Shown: positions 17,946-26,202 of the stretch, piece by piece | Numbering within the stretch: position 1 is the stretch's first letter | Layout: every line of letters starts with the position of its first letter | Assembly: GCA_039725955.1 (NCBI GenBank) | Contig: CP091034.1 | Span: 372,001-436,000, forward strand | DNA length: 64,000 bases | Source of the DNA: Sinorhizobium sp. B11 | Lineage (GTDB): Bacteria; Pseudomonadota; Alphaproteobacteria; Rhizobiales; Rhizobiaceae | Direction of reading: 5' to 3' | The notes under the pieces: generated by a model | The model's input: only the letters and a program-made list of their open reading frames with translations | Databases searched by the model: none | What the model was told of the DNA's origin: nothing | Made by a program: the position numbers and the translations under genes

Positions 17946-19937
17946 TTGAAAATTCGCGGCAAAATCAATCTTCTTGTGTCTGTCATGGGCGGCGTTGCGC
18001 TTTTGATTGGTGCCACCGCGCTGTCGGCGATGGCCAAGTATAACGCGAACCTGACGGCGTATGAACACGCCGCGGCCCGTGCCTATGCAGGCGAACGCTT
18101 GAACCGCTTTGTCACCGCCGTCGTCATGGAATCGCGCGGCATCTATGCTGCAAAGAGCCTCGACCAGACGCCGGCTTTCGCCAAGGGGCTGATGGCCGAT
18201 CTGGATGAGATCGACAAGGTCATCGCCGGTTGGGCGACGCTTGTGCCTGACAGCCAGAAAGATTCCTTCACCAAGCTCGTTGACCGCGCCAAGGAATTCC
18301 GCACCTTCCGCAGCGAGACGGCCCGTCTCGGTACGCAGGTCAGCCCGCAGGCGGCCAACGAGCAGGGCAACAACGACGCCAACCGCGCCAACCGCAAGGC
18401 GTTCCAGGCCGAGATCGACGCGATCGTCACCACCGACAAGGCGGAGTTGACGGCAGTCAATGACGAGATCGAAGACTTCCGCAGCTGGATCCTGATGCTG
18501 GTGCTCAGCATTACCGGCATCGGCATCGCGGCAGGCGTCGGCATGGGCTTTTACATCGGTACCAGCCACCTGAGCCGGCCGATCAAGAAGGTGACGGATG
18601 CGATCAAGGAGGTCGCAGACGGCAATTTCCAGGTCGAAGTGCCCTTTGCCGGCCGCAAGGACGAAATCGGCGAAATGGCCGCAGCCGTCGCAGTTTTCAA
18701 GGAAAACGGCCTCGTTATCCAGCGCATGAATGCCCAGGAAGCGGCGATGCGCGCAAAGAGCGACGACCTGCAGTCCAGCATGTCGGTCGTCGTCGCTGCC
18801 GCAGCCGCCGGCGATTTCAGCCATCGCATTGACAAGGACTATGAGGACGAAAGCCTCAACCAGTTCGCCGGCAACATCAACTTGCTCCTGTCGAGCGTCG
18901 ATGCCGGCGTCGATGAAACCCGCCGGGTCATTGCAAGCCTTGCCGAAGGCGACCTGACGCAGACCATGCGCGGCAAATTCCAGGGCGCCTTTGCCGAACT
19001 GCAGAATAACGTCAACAGCACATTCGTGACGCTGCAGACGACCATGCGCGAAGTGCGCGAAACGACTGAAGCGATCAACGGCAATACCAACGAACTTCGG
19101 AACGCCAGCGACGATCTCTCCAAGCGTACGGAACAGCAGGCCGCCGCACTGGAGGAAACCTCCGCTGCTCTCGACGAGATCACGGCTGTTGTTATGAATT
19201 CGACCGAACGTGCGCAGGAAGCGACCGTCATGGTCTCCGAGGCAAAGGAAAATGCTGGCCGCTCCGGCGTCGTGGTTCGCAACGCGGTCGATGCGATGGG
19301 CCGCATCGAACAGGCGTCTCGCGAAATCAGCCAGATCATCAACGTCATCGATGAGATCGCCTTCCAGACAAACCTGCTGGCGCTGAACGCCGGCGTCGAG
19401 GCTGCCCGTGCCGGTGAAGCCGGTAAGGGATTTGCTGTCGTCGCGCAGGAAGTGCGCGAACTCGCCCAGCGCTCGGCAACCGCCGCCAAGGATATCAAGG
19501 CGCTCATCACCAAGTCGGGCGACGAGGTGCAGGTCGGCGTGAAGCTGGTTCAGGCGACGGGTGAGGCCTTGTCCGAGATCGAGACGCGGGTCATCGCCAT
19601 CAACGATCATATCCATTCGATCGCGACAGCGGCAAAGGAACAGTCGACCGGCCTCAAGGAAGTCAACACCGCCGTCAACCAGATGGATCAGGTCACTCAG
19701 CAGAACGCCGCGATGGTGGAAGAGACCTCGGCTGCGACCCACAAGCTCTCGGCCGAAGCCGATGGTCTCGTGCGCCTCATCTCCCGCTTCAAGCTTTCCA
19801 GCGAGGCGTCGGTTGCTGTTGCGCGCCAGCAGCATCACCAGCCAGTCGCCTCTCCGGCGCGCCGCGCTATCGGCCGCGTCGCCCGGGCCTTCGGCGGCAA
19901 TGCAGCCGCTGCGGAGCAGAGCTGGGAAGAGTTCTGA
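17946..19937 (+). CDS. methyl-accepting chemotaxis protein with HAMP domains
   Basis: A 663-residue chemoreceptor. Segments in order: a membrane helix at about residues 8-28; a roughly 150-residue periplasmic four-helix-type sensor; a second helix (LMLVLSITGIGIAAGVGMGFYIG, about 182-205); two HAMP-like modules (about 205-260 and 280-350); and the signalling domain with the hairpin tip EIAFQTNLLALNAGVEAARAGEAGKGFAVVAQEVRELAQRSA. It ends in SWEEF, resembling the NWETF-type tether for CheR/CheB. The start codon appears to be TTG at 17946 with GAGGAG upstream; the residues that follow match the usual MCP N-terminus. The ligand is unknown. Confidence 0.94.
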   Translation: MKIRGKINLLVSVMGGVALLIGATALSAMAKYNANLTAYEHAAARAYAGERLNRFVTAVVMESRGIYAAKSLDQTPAFAKGLMADLDEIDKVIAGWATLVPDSQKDSFTKLVDRAKEFRTFRSETARLGTQVSPQAANEQGNNDANRANRKAFQAEIDAIVTTDKAELTAVNDEIEDFRSWILMLVLSITGIGIAAGVGMGFYIGTSHLSRPIKKVTDAIKEVADGNFQVEVPFAGRKDEIGEMAAAVAVFKENGLVIQRMNAQEAAMRAKSDDLQSSMSVVVAAAAAGDFSHRIDKDYEDESLNQFAGNINLLLSSVDAGVDETRRVIASLAEGDLTQTMRGKFQGAFAELQNNVNSTFVTLQTTMREVRETTEAINGNTNELRNASDDLSKRTEQQAAALEETSAALDEITAVVMNSTERAQEATVMVSEAKENAGRSGVVVRNAVDAMGRIEQASREISQIINVIDEIAFQTNLLALNAGVEAARAGEAGKGFAVVAQEVRELAQRSATAAKDIKALITKSGDEVQVGVKLVQATGEALSEIETRVIAINDHIHSIATAAKEQSTGLKEVNTAVNQMDQVTQQNAAMVEETSAATHKLSAEADGLVRLISRFKLSSEASVAVARQQHHQPVASPARRAIGRVARAFGGNAAAAEQSWEEF

Positions 19938-19960
19938 CAGCCTCTGTAATCAGGATCGGA

Positions 19961-19988
19961 ACGCCGCCTGCGGGCGGCGTTTTTGTTT
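19961..19988 (+). terminator. rho-independent terminator after the chemoreceptor gene
   Basis: The arms ACGCCGCC and GGCGGCGT around TGCG are followed by TTTTGTTT. It lies 23 bases after the stop codon. Confidence 0.85.
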
Positions 19989-20090
19989 GTGACGACTTGC
20001 CGCTCCTCGCAAAGATTTGAAAGCGGAGCATTCTGCTCTAATATAGAAGCTCATTCTGATGGCGGCCTTTCGCCGCACGGACAAGATGAG

Positions 20091-21611
20091 ATGCCGGTTC
20101 AAGACCAGGGCGAGACTTCCAAGGCGGAAAACATCGCGGCCGGCGAGGCTGCAAAGGGCTCCTATCCGCGTGCCGGCATGTTCAGCCGACTGTCCGGCAA
20201 GCTGCTCTGGCTCACCGTCTTCTTCATCATGCTGGCGGAAATCCTGATCTTCTTTCCCTCGATCGCAAGCATGCGTGTCCGCTGGCTCGAGGATCGCCTG
20301 AATACGGCCGCCGCTGCCGCAATCGTCATCGACGGGCTGCAGCCCGTGGAGCTGCCGCGGGCGCTGCAGAAAGAGACGCTGGAGGCGACCGGCACCAAGG
20401 CGATCGTGCTGCGCAAGGATGGCACCTCCCGCCTGCTTGCCATGAGCGAGATGCCAACCTCGGTCGACGAATCATACGACCTCACGGATATCCCGCCATT
20501 GACCGCCATGCGCGATGCGCTGGACACTCTGATCTTCGGCGGCAACCGCATGATCCGCGTCTACGGACCGGTGGGCGAGACGAATACCGGCGTCGAAGTG
20601 GTGATGAAGGACAGGCCGCTACGCAAGGCAATGTTCGTCTATGCCCGCAACGTTCTGCTGCTGTCGATCCTGATTTCGCTCTTTACCGCGACACTGATTT
20701 TCTTCTCCATCAATCGCATCCTCATTCGCCCCATCCGCAAGCTCACGGGCAGCATGCAGCAATTTGCCTCCGACCCCGAAAATCCGCTCCATGTCTATGT
20801 CGGAGACGGCGGCCGCGACGAACTGGCTGTTGCCGGCCGCAACCTGACATCCATGCAGCTCGAACTGCAGAAGACATTGAAGCAGCAGAGAAATCTCGCG
20901 GCACTCGGTCTCGCGGTGTCGAAGATCAATCACGACATGCGCAATATCCTGGCATCCGCCCAGCTCATGTCCGACCGCCTCGTCGATGTCGATGATCCCA
21001 TGGTGAAGAGCTTCGCGCCGAAGCTGTTGCGCACCATCGACCGCGCCGTGGGCTACACGACCGAAGTGCTCTCCTATGGCAAGGCGACCGAATCGGCGCC
21101 CCGCCGCCGCCGCCTCCGCCTCTATGAGCTGATACAGGACGTGAAGGACATCCTTGCCATCGACCCTCAGACCGGCGTCGAATTCGTCGAGCAGATGGGG
21201 CCGGATCTGGAAGTGGATGCCGATAGTGAGCAATTGTTCCGGATCATCCACAATCTATGCCGCAATGCCCTGCAGGCGCTGACCTCTCCGGGAGAAGAGG
21301 GGGCAGGGATCGTCAGGCGCATCACCGTTGCCGCCCAGCGCGTCGGGAGCGTCGTCAGCATCACCGTGGATGATACCGGCCCAGGCATGCCGCTTAAGGC
21401 GCGGCAGAACCTCTTTGCCGCCTTCCGCGGCTCGGCCCGCTCCGGCGGCACCGGTCTCGGCCTCACCATTGCCCGTGAGCTGGTGCTGGCCCATGGCGGC
21501 ACCATCGCACTTGTGGAAAAGCCCTCGGTCGGCACTCAGTTCCGTATCGAAATTCCGGATCGCCCGGTTTCACTGGAAGATTATCGCAGCCGGTCGCACG
21601 CCGAAAAGTGA
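20091..21611 (+). CDS. membrane sensor histidine kinase
   Basis: A 506-residue two-component sensor. It has two membrane helices (about residues 30-55 and 185-210) bracketing a periplasmic sensor of about 130 residues. A HAMP-like linker follows (INRILIRPIRKLTGSMQQFA), then an unusual H-box, LGLAVSKINHDMRNILASAQLMSDRL, whose His precedes Asp, and an ATPase domain with RIIHNLCRNALQAL (N box), VDDTGPGMP (G1) and GTGLGLTIARELVLAHGG (G2). The start MPVQDQGETS at 20091 is preferred to an earlier in-frame codon at 19983, which would run through the preceding terminator. No response-regulator gene is adjacent, so it is an orphan kinase in this window. Confidence 0.9.
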   Translation: MPVQDQGETSKAENIAAGEAAKGSYPRAGMFSRLSGKLLWLTVFFIMLAEILIFFPSIASMRVRWLEDRLNTAAAAAIVIDGLQPVELPRALQKETLEATGTKAIVLRKDGTSRLLAMSEMPTSVDESYDLTDIPPLTAMRDALDTLIFGGNRMIRVYGPVGETNTGVEVVMKDRPLRKAMFVYARNVLLLSILISLFTATLIFFSINRILIRPIRKLTGSMQQFASDPENPLHVYVGDGGRDELAVAGRNLTSMQLELQKTLKQQRNLAALGLAVSKINHDMRNILASAQLMSDRLVDVDDPMVKSFAPKLLRTIDRAVGYTTEVLSYGKATESAPRRRRLRLYELIQDVKDILAIDPQTGVEFVEQMGPDLEVDADSEQLFRIIHNLCRNALQALTSPGEEGAGIVRRITVAAQRVGSVVSITVDDTGPGMPLKARQNLFAAFRGSARSGGTGLGLTIARELVLAHGGTIALVEKPSVGTQFRIEIPDRPVSLEDYRSRSHAEK

Positions 21612-21734
21612 TGCAATTTCTGCAATGGAGCCTTCCTGAACCAAAGTCGCGATTTTTTTCGAATTGCTCTTGCATTGCCCGAAAAGACCCTTTAGAGAAC
21701 CGCCCACGCAAGCGGCACGGCCGCCACTGCAGAC

Positions 21735-21811
21735 GCACCCGTAGCTCAGCTGGATAGAGCACCAGACTACGAATCTGGGGGTCAGGAGTTCGAATCTCTT
21801 CGGGTGCGCCA
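21735..21811 (+). tRNA. tRNA-Arg (anticodon ACG)
   Basis: A 77-base cloverleaf can be folded by eye. The acceptor stem is GCACCCG paired with CGGGTGC. The D arm is in GCTCAGCTGGATAGAGC and the anticodon stem is CCAGA/TCTGG with loop CTACGAA, giving anticodon ACG. The T arm contains TTCGAAT, and CCA is encoded at 21809-21811. The ACG anticodon is normally converted to ICG to read CGU/CGC/CGA. Confidence 0.97.
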
Positions 21812-22223
21812 TTTCCTCTCCAAATTCCGATGATCAGTTATTGAGCTGCTTCGTGGTCGGTTGTTGCCGAAGCCCGACTATGATGCCGGCTCGCATTCGA
21901 ATGCACTGTCAATGGGTCTAGTGCGCAGCTCTATGACTATGGAGCAGGCGGCTATTTGAGTTTTTCGATCTCCTAGTAGCCGTTGCCGAGCCGACCGGAT
22001 GATGTGACTTCCTGGGCTCTTTGACGCCATCGAGTATTTCGCCGTGCTGGCAAGGAAGCGGTTCAGGTCTTCTGCACGCTGCCGCCGATGCCGAGAAAGC
22101 CCATATAAGACCGCGCTTCCTGGTCGGCGGTGAAGTTCCCCCATCCAAGCCTAGTTTCGCGCAACCTTCGACGTCTATCTGCGGAAGCGATGGATTATGG
22201 CAGGCGAGAAGCCGGAGGATTGC
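21812..22223. other. 412-base region downstream of tRNA-Arg without a recognisable gene
   Basis: Open frames on both strands are short, lack good ribosome sites, and look like chance. The composition is less regular than in flanking genes. Its position directly 3' of a tRNA gene is a classical integration site for islands, but I found no integrase remnant and no copy of the tRNA 3' end in the following few kilobases. A remnant of an old insertion is possible but not shown. Confidence 0.35.
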
Positions 22224-22547
22224 ATGAAGACGGGAACTGTTGGTGTCGTAGGTCTCGTCGCGATGATGGCGGCCCTTGCGGGATGCGTCGATCGTGCCAA
22301 TGCGCCAGTGCTCGTGGCTGTCGCTTCGCCCGTCAATCCGCCTGGCGTCGCTCACAGCCTCTGCATGTCCGATGCCAATGCCATGTATGACGAATCCAAC
22401 AAACAGTACGACTTGCGGGCGCAGTTGACCGGCCACCGCGATCCGGTGGAGCGGGAGACGAATGCGAGCAGTGCCGCTCATCGGCAATATGTCTCCTGCA
22501 TCGCTGGCCAAGGCTACCGTCCTTTGTACGCATATCAAGAACGGTGA
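22224..22547 (+). CDS. small putative lipoprotein
   Basis: A 107-residue protein with a lipoprotein signal: MKTGTVGVVGLVAMMAALAGC, with lipobox LAGC at residues 18-21. The mature part is polar, with SLCMSDANAMYDESNKQY and a C-terminal SCIAGQGYRPLYAY. The start ATG has GGAGG about 6 bases upstream (22211-22215), which decides it over an earlier frame opening at 22197. I do not recognise the family. It is the first of three small exported proteins in a row. Confidence 0.7.
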   Translation: MKTGTVGVVGLVAMMAALAGCVDRANAPVLVAVASPVNPPGVAHSLCMSDANAMYDESNKQYDLRAQLTGHRDPVERETNASSAAHRQYVSCIAGQGYRPLYAYQER

Positions 22548-22739
22548 ATTCACACATTCGATAAATGTCCCAGGAGCCCGCTCGAGCGGCTTCCGCAAAA
22601 TCGCAAATTTTGATTTTTTGTGTCTTTCAGTCGCGGCGGATCGCCTGCAATCACAAGTGTAGGAAGCTGCGTGTGATGATGGAACTTCACGCGCGTAGAA
22701 CGCATTTTTCATAGATAAATCCAGGAAGGAGGGTTTATC

Positions 22740-23111
22740 ATGAAAATGTTCACTCTAGTCCCGTCCGCCATTGCGCTCAGCGCTCTTCTCGCCCTCTCGT
22801 CTATCGTTCCCGCGCTGGCGGCGCCCGTTCAGCAGGCCCGGAATCCGGTCGCCTCAAACCAAGAAATGGTGCAATATAAGGTACATGCCGGCTATTGGCA
22901 TGGCTACCATGGTTTCCGCACGGAACGCCCCGGTACCCGCCGTCACTCCGATGGCTACTGGTATCCGCTTGCTGCGTTCGGCGTTGAAGCCCGCACCACG
23001 GGCGCGATTGTCCGCCAACCCCTCAATCGGACCGAGCCTAAGACTATGTGCAACCCAGCATTTAGTGGAACGATCGGCCCCGGCAGCATGCCATGCGACA
23101 ACGGCTATTGA
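22740..23111 (+). CDS. small exported protein of unknown function
   Basis: A 123-residue protein with a signal peptide (cleavage after VPALA, about residue 27). The mature part is rich in Tyr, His and Gly (YWHGYHGFRTERPG, SDGYWYPLAAFG) and holds two Cys near the end, NPAFSGTIGPGSMPCDNGY, which could form a disulfide. It resembles BA14K-type small envelope proteins of rhizobia in style only. AAGGAGGG lies about 8 bases upstream of the ATG. A strong terminator follows, so it is a single-gene unit or the last gene after the lipoprotein. Confidence 0.72.
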   Translation: MKMFTLVPSAIALSALLALSSIVPALAAPVQQARNPVASNQEMVQYKVHAGYWHGYHGFRTERPGTRRHSDGYWYPLAAFGVEARTTGAIVRQPLNRTEPKTMCNPAFSGTIGPGSMPCDNGY

Positions 23112-23125
23112 GCCGGCAAAGAGAG

Positions 23126-23150
23126 AGGCGGCCAAAAGCCGCCTTTTTCT
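23126..23150 (+). terminator. rho-independent terminator after the small exported protein
   Basis: The perfect arms AGGCGGC and GCCGCCT enclose CAAAA and are followed by TTTTTCTT. Confidence 0.85.
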
Positions 23151-23265
23151 TGCCCGCAATTGGATCTCACGTCGTCGTGATTGCTATCTGGTGCAGTGGA
23201 ATGTGACAGATCTGCTCCCTAGCTCCTTGGCGTAAATCCCAAACATCCTCCCAAGGAGACAAGAA

Positions 23266-23544
23266 ATGATCAATATCGTGAAGAATGTCCTCGTCGCCGT
23301 AGCCTTTGGCGCAATCGTCAGCGTTTCGGCTTTCGCATCTGCCAACGCGGCCCCGGCGCAACAGCAGCAGCAGGTCGTAAAGCAGCAGAAGAACACGAAC
23401 GCTCGCAACGAGCCGCGCACCACCGGATCCGTCAATGGTGCGTCCAACAGCTCCGACCCTTACCAGTACGGTCGGAAGAAGTCGCTCAACATGGCCTGCG
23501 GCCTGCGCTTCAACCCGACCAGTAGCTCGGGCTGCAACTACTAA
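23266..23544 (+). CDS. small exported protein with Gln-rich N-terminus
   Basis: A 92-residue protein with a signal peptide (cleavage after ASANA, about residue 28). The mature part begins with a run of Gln (APAQQQQQVVKQQ), followed by Asn/Ser-rich sequence, and ends with two Cys (MACGLRFNPTSSSGCNY). I do not recognise the family. The ribosome site AAGGAGACAAGAA precedes the ATG. It stands between two terminators, so it has its own transcript. Confidence 0.7.
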   Translation: MINIVKNVLVAVAFGAIVSVSAFASANAAPAQQQQQVVKQQKNTNARNEPRTTGSVNGASNSSDPYQYGRKKSLNMACGLRFNPTSSSGCNY

Positions 23545-23592
23545 AAGCAGTTGATGGCATGGGCGAAGGGGAGGGACTGAGGTCTCCACCCC

Positions 23593-23624
23593 GAAAAAGG
23601 CAGCCGCTACGGCTGCCTTTTTCG
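23593..23624. terminator. bidirectional terminator shared by convergent genes
   Basis: The arms AAAAAGGCAGCC and GGCTGCCTTTTT enclose GCTAC, so a T-run exists in both directions. The hairpin overlaps the last codons and stop (23607-23609) of the convergent SDR gene. Confidence 0.85.
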
Positions 23625-24578
23625 TTCCGCAGACGCTTCGGCCACGCCGTCGAGGGAAAGGCCGGTCAGATATTCCGAGACCTGCCACAGCCTGCGCCAG
23701 ACCGCCTTGTCCTGCGCAGCAGGAACGATCTTTGCGAGCGCAGGTGAGCCGTTCAGCTCATAAAATCCATCGGGACCGTACATGACGCCACCTTTCGCAT
23801 CCGGCGAAGTCGCGGCAAACAGCGTCGGCAATGCGCCGGCGGCAGCCGATTGGGAGAGCAGGGGTTCCAGCAACTTGCTGAAACGCTCCTGCCAGCTCGG
23901 GCCAGTACGTCCCATGCGCGGACCAGTGCTCTGCAATCCGGTCACCGCGTAGCCCGGATGTGCCGCGTTGCTCCTCAGATTCCAGCCCTGCGCTCTGGCC
24001 ATACGATCGAGTTCCAGGCTGAACATCAGCGTTGCAAGCTTGGACTGCGCGTAGGCTGACCAGTATCCGTAACGTTGCTCGCATTGCAGGTCGTCGAAGT
24101 TGATCCTGCCGGAGCGGTGGGCCAGGCTGCTGACCGTAACGATGCGCGGGGCGCTGCCCGACAATACTTTGGGCAATAGCCGCAGGTTCAGGGCGAAATG
24201 GCCGATGTAATTGGCACCGAGCTGCATTTCAAACCCGTCTTCGGTGACATGGCGCGTCGGGATTGCCATTATGCCGGCATTGTTGATGAGCAGGTCGATG
24301 CGTGGAAGCGAGGCGGAGAGACGGGTGGCGCAGTTTGCCACCGATGTCAGGCTCGCTAGATCGAGCGTTTCGAAACTCACCTCGGCGCCGGCATGCGCCG
24401 CACGGATATCCGCGAGCGTTTGCTTGCCCTTTTCCACATTGCGCGATGCGATAATGACGCGGGCACCCGCCCCGGCAAGCGCCTTGGCCGTTTCATATCC
24501 GATACCGCTCGTCGCGCCGGTGATGACCGCGATGCAGCCCGTCTGGTCCGGTATGTCCTTCGTCATCCAGTCTGTCAT
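23607..24578 (-). CDS. short-chain dehydrogenase (retinol-dehydrogenase-like SDR)
   Basis: A 323-residue SDR with TGATSGIGYETAKALAGAGARVIIASR as the cofactor motif (residues 20-46), NNAGIMA near 97 and a YWSAYAQSKLATL active-site segment near 175. It resembles the WW-oxidoreductase/protochlorophyllide-reductase-like SDRs. The start at 24578 (MTDWMTKDIP) is chosen because it gives the family N-terminus and AAGGGAA lies 6-8 bases upstream; the longer frame to 24761 contains an unlikely hydrophobic extension. A perfect palindrome at 24633-24647 lies 55 bases upstream. The substrate is unknown. Confidence 0.88.
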   Translation of the reverse strand: MTDWMTKDIPDQTGCIAVITGATSGIGYETAKALAGAGARVIIASRNVEKGKQTLADIRAAHAGAEVSFETLDLASLTSVANCATRLSASLPRIDLLINNAGIMAIPTRHVTEDGFEMQLGANYIGHFALNLRLLPKVLSGSAPRIVTVSSLAHRSGRINFDDLQCEQRYGYWSAYAQSKLATLMFSLELDRMARAQGWNLRSNAAHPGYAVTGLQSTGPRMGRTGPSWQERFSKLLEPLLSQSAAAGALPTLFAATSPDAKGGVMYGPDGFYELNGSPALAKIVPAAQDKAVWRRLWQVSEYLTGLSLDGVAEASAERKRQP

Positions 24579-24632
24579 GGAAGTTCCCTTTGCGGTGCGG
24601 CACGTGCCGAGTTGCTGTTTTGATATGATATA

Positions 24633-24647
24633 TTGCACTAAGTGCAA
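24633..24647. promoter_or_regulatory. candidate regulator operator upstream of the SDR
   Basis: TTGCACTAAGTGCAA is a perfect palindrome (7+1+7). It lies between the SDR start (minus strand) and the remnant regulator plus methyltransferase on the plus strand. Its type suits an HxlR- or TetR-like dimer. The remnant HxlR-like frame next to it may be the lost cognate regulator. Confidence 0.5.
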
Positions 24648-24675
24648 AAATGCAATAAATACAAGAATACACAAG

Positions 24676-24791
24676 ATGTTTATGGAGAAGGACGTGCGCA
24701 AAGACGATGGATTGACGGGCCTGCCTTGGAATTGCCATGCTGCGAGAGATCGTCGCATCAATGGTCAATCGCATTTCAGACAGGTGGGATA
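24676..24791 (+). pseudogene. remnant of an HxlR-type regulator N-terminus
   Basis: Starting at the ATG at 24676, the frame reads MFMEKDVRKDDGLTGLPWNC. After a frame change near 24737 it continues in another frame as MLREIVASMVNRISDRW. Together they resemble the HxlR-family N-terminus, a conserved Cys followed by a helix ending GDKW/GDRW. After that the similarity stops at the methyltransferase ribosome site. The assignment rests on a short stretch judged by eye. It is divergent from the SDR across a palindrome, the arrangement expected of a former regulator. Confidence 0.4.
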
Positions 24792-24794
24792 ATC

Positions 24795-25460
24795 ATGATC
24801 GCTAGAACTGCATGCTCGGATTTCCTGCATTTTTTCCGCTCCTGGCTGAGCAACCCGCTGAGGGTTGCGGCCATTGCGCCCTCCGGCGATTCGCTCGCGC
24901 GGATCATGACCAGCGAGATCGCGGCCCTGGATGGTCCGATTATCGAGCTTGGGCCGGGCACCGGCGTCTTCACCCGCGCGCTGCTTGCGCGTGGTATCAG
25001 CGAATCCGATCTGACGCTGATCGAGTATGGTCCGGAATTCATCGGGTCGCTTCAGAAGCGTTTTCCCGATGCACGCATCCTGCAGATGGATGCCGCTCAG
25101 CTGGCGCAGGCCGATATATTCGAGGGTGAACCTGTCGGCGCAGTCGTCAGCGGCTTGCCGCTGCTTTCCATGTCGCCGCGCAAGATCGCCTCGATCCTAG
25201 CCGGTGCCTTCGTCTATATGCGGGCCGGCGGCGCCTTCTATCAGTTCACCTATGGGCCGCGCTGTCCCGTGCCGCGCCCGATCCTTGACCGCCTGGGCCT
25301 GAAGGCCACGCGCATCGGCGGCACGGTACGCAATCTGCCGCCGGCCTCCGTCTACCGGATCTCGCGCCGAAAGCCGCTGGAGCTTTCGCGTGAGCGTTTC
25401 AAATATCGCAGTAGCGGAGCGGATATGGAGATCTCTGCTTTCCCCGAAGCGGATGACTGA
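24795..25460 (+). CDS. SAM-dependent methyltransferase, PmtA-like
   Basis: A 221-residue class I methyltransferase. The N-terminal FLHFFRSWLSNPLRVAAIAPSG and the following PIIELGPGTGVFTRALL (motif I, residues 50-66) resemble rhizobial phosphatidylethanolamine N-methyltransferase PmtA and its paralogues. GAVVSGLPLLSMSP corresponds to motif IV. PmtA makes phosphatidylcholine at the membrane; paralogues with other lipid substrates are common, so the substrate is inferred. The start at 24795 is chosen because it gives the family N-terminus; the upstream frame to 24642 reads through the regulator remnant. The TetR gene follows after 10 bases. Confidence 0.82.
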   Translation: MIARTACSDFLHFFRSWLSNPLRVAAIAPSGDSLARIMTSEIAALDGPIIELGPGTGVFTRALLARGISESDLTLIEYGPEFIGSLQKRFPDARILQMDAAQLAQADIFEGEPVGAVVSGLPLLSMSPRKIASILAGAFVYMRAGGAFYQFTYGPRCPVPRPILDRLGLKATRIGGTVRNLPPASVYRISRRKPLELSRERFKYRSSGADMEISAFPEADD

Positions 25461-25470
25461 ATGACACCTG

Positions 25471-26127
25471 ATGGAAATGACAGCGAAGAAACAGCCAGAA
25501 GCCGTAGAGGGCAGACGCGAGCGCAAGCGGCGCCAGACCCGCGAGCGCATCGAGCAGGCAGCGATGACCCTCTTTCTGGAGCGCGGCTTCGACGCCACGA
25601 CGATTGAGGAAATCACCGAAGCCGCAGATGTCTCGAAGCGTAGTTTCTTTGATTACTTCCCGTCGAAGGAAGAGGTCGTCTTCGCTTGGCAGGATTCTTT
25701 TGCTGACCGCCTGATGGCGGCGATTGCCGCACGTCCGGCTGCCGAATCCTCCGTCAAGGCTGTAGAAGAGGCCCTTATCGTCACCGTAACCGCCTCGGCT
25801 GACGAGCGCGCTCTGGCGCTCGGTGAGCTGATCCATTGCACGCCGACCCTCAAGGCCCGCGATCAGCTTAAATATGCCAAGTTGGAGCAGAAGCTGACAG
25901 AGGCGCTGATCGCCCGCAAGGGCGGCGATCCTGATGTGCGGACACACATGCGCTTGCTTTCGGCTGTTGTCATCGGCGCGCTGCGCGTTGGCGGTGAGCT
26001 CTGGGAGCGGCGCGTGCCAGGTACTTCGACCGAAAGTGTCGCGATGGAAGCCTTCGCACGCGAGATCCTTGGCGACCTCTGGAAGATGCTGGCCGAATTC
26101 GGTGAAGAAGCAAAGTCCGGGTTCTAG
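25471..26127 (+). CDS. TetR-family transcriptional regulator
   Basis: A 218-residue TetR protein. The N-terminal HTH is RRQTRERIEQAAMTLFLERGFDATTIEEITEAADVSKRSFFDYFPSKEEVV, here cited as residues 19-70. The remaining 150 residues form the usual variable ligand domain. It starts 10 bases after the PmtA-like gene, so both are probably in one transcript. Candidate targets are this operon and the SDR across the palindrome at 24633. The ligand is unknown. Confidence 0.92.
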   Translation: MEMTAKKQPEAVEGRRERKRRQTRERIEQAAMTLFLERGFDATTIEEITEAADVSKRSFFDYFPSKEEVVFAWQDSFADRLMAAIAARPAAESSVKAVEEALIVTVTASADERALALGELIHCTPTLKARDQLKYAKLEQKLTEALIARKGGDPDVRTHMRLLSAVVIGALRVGGELWERRVPGTSTESVAMEAFAREILGDLWKMLAEFGEEAKSGF

Positions 26128-26202
26128 GCAGTTTCACGCCTGGACGATGACCCTTCTTGTCGTCGCGGTGCTTCGGATCGATGCCGTTTCTGGATGTTGG
26201 TG

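Noticed and set aside
17850..19838. 662-codon open frame on the minus strand
   Set aside because: It is the antisense shadow of the chemoreceptor gene and has no domain or ribosome site.
21918..22712. 264-codon minus-strand open frame after tRNA-Arg
   Set aside because: It covers a lipoprotein gene with good signals on the other strand and shows no domain; also no sign of an integrase.
21735..23600. Genomic island border at tRNA-Arg
   Set aside because: No direct repeat of the tRNA 3' end and no integrase or mobility gene was seen in the following kilobases.
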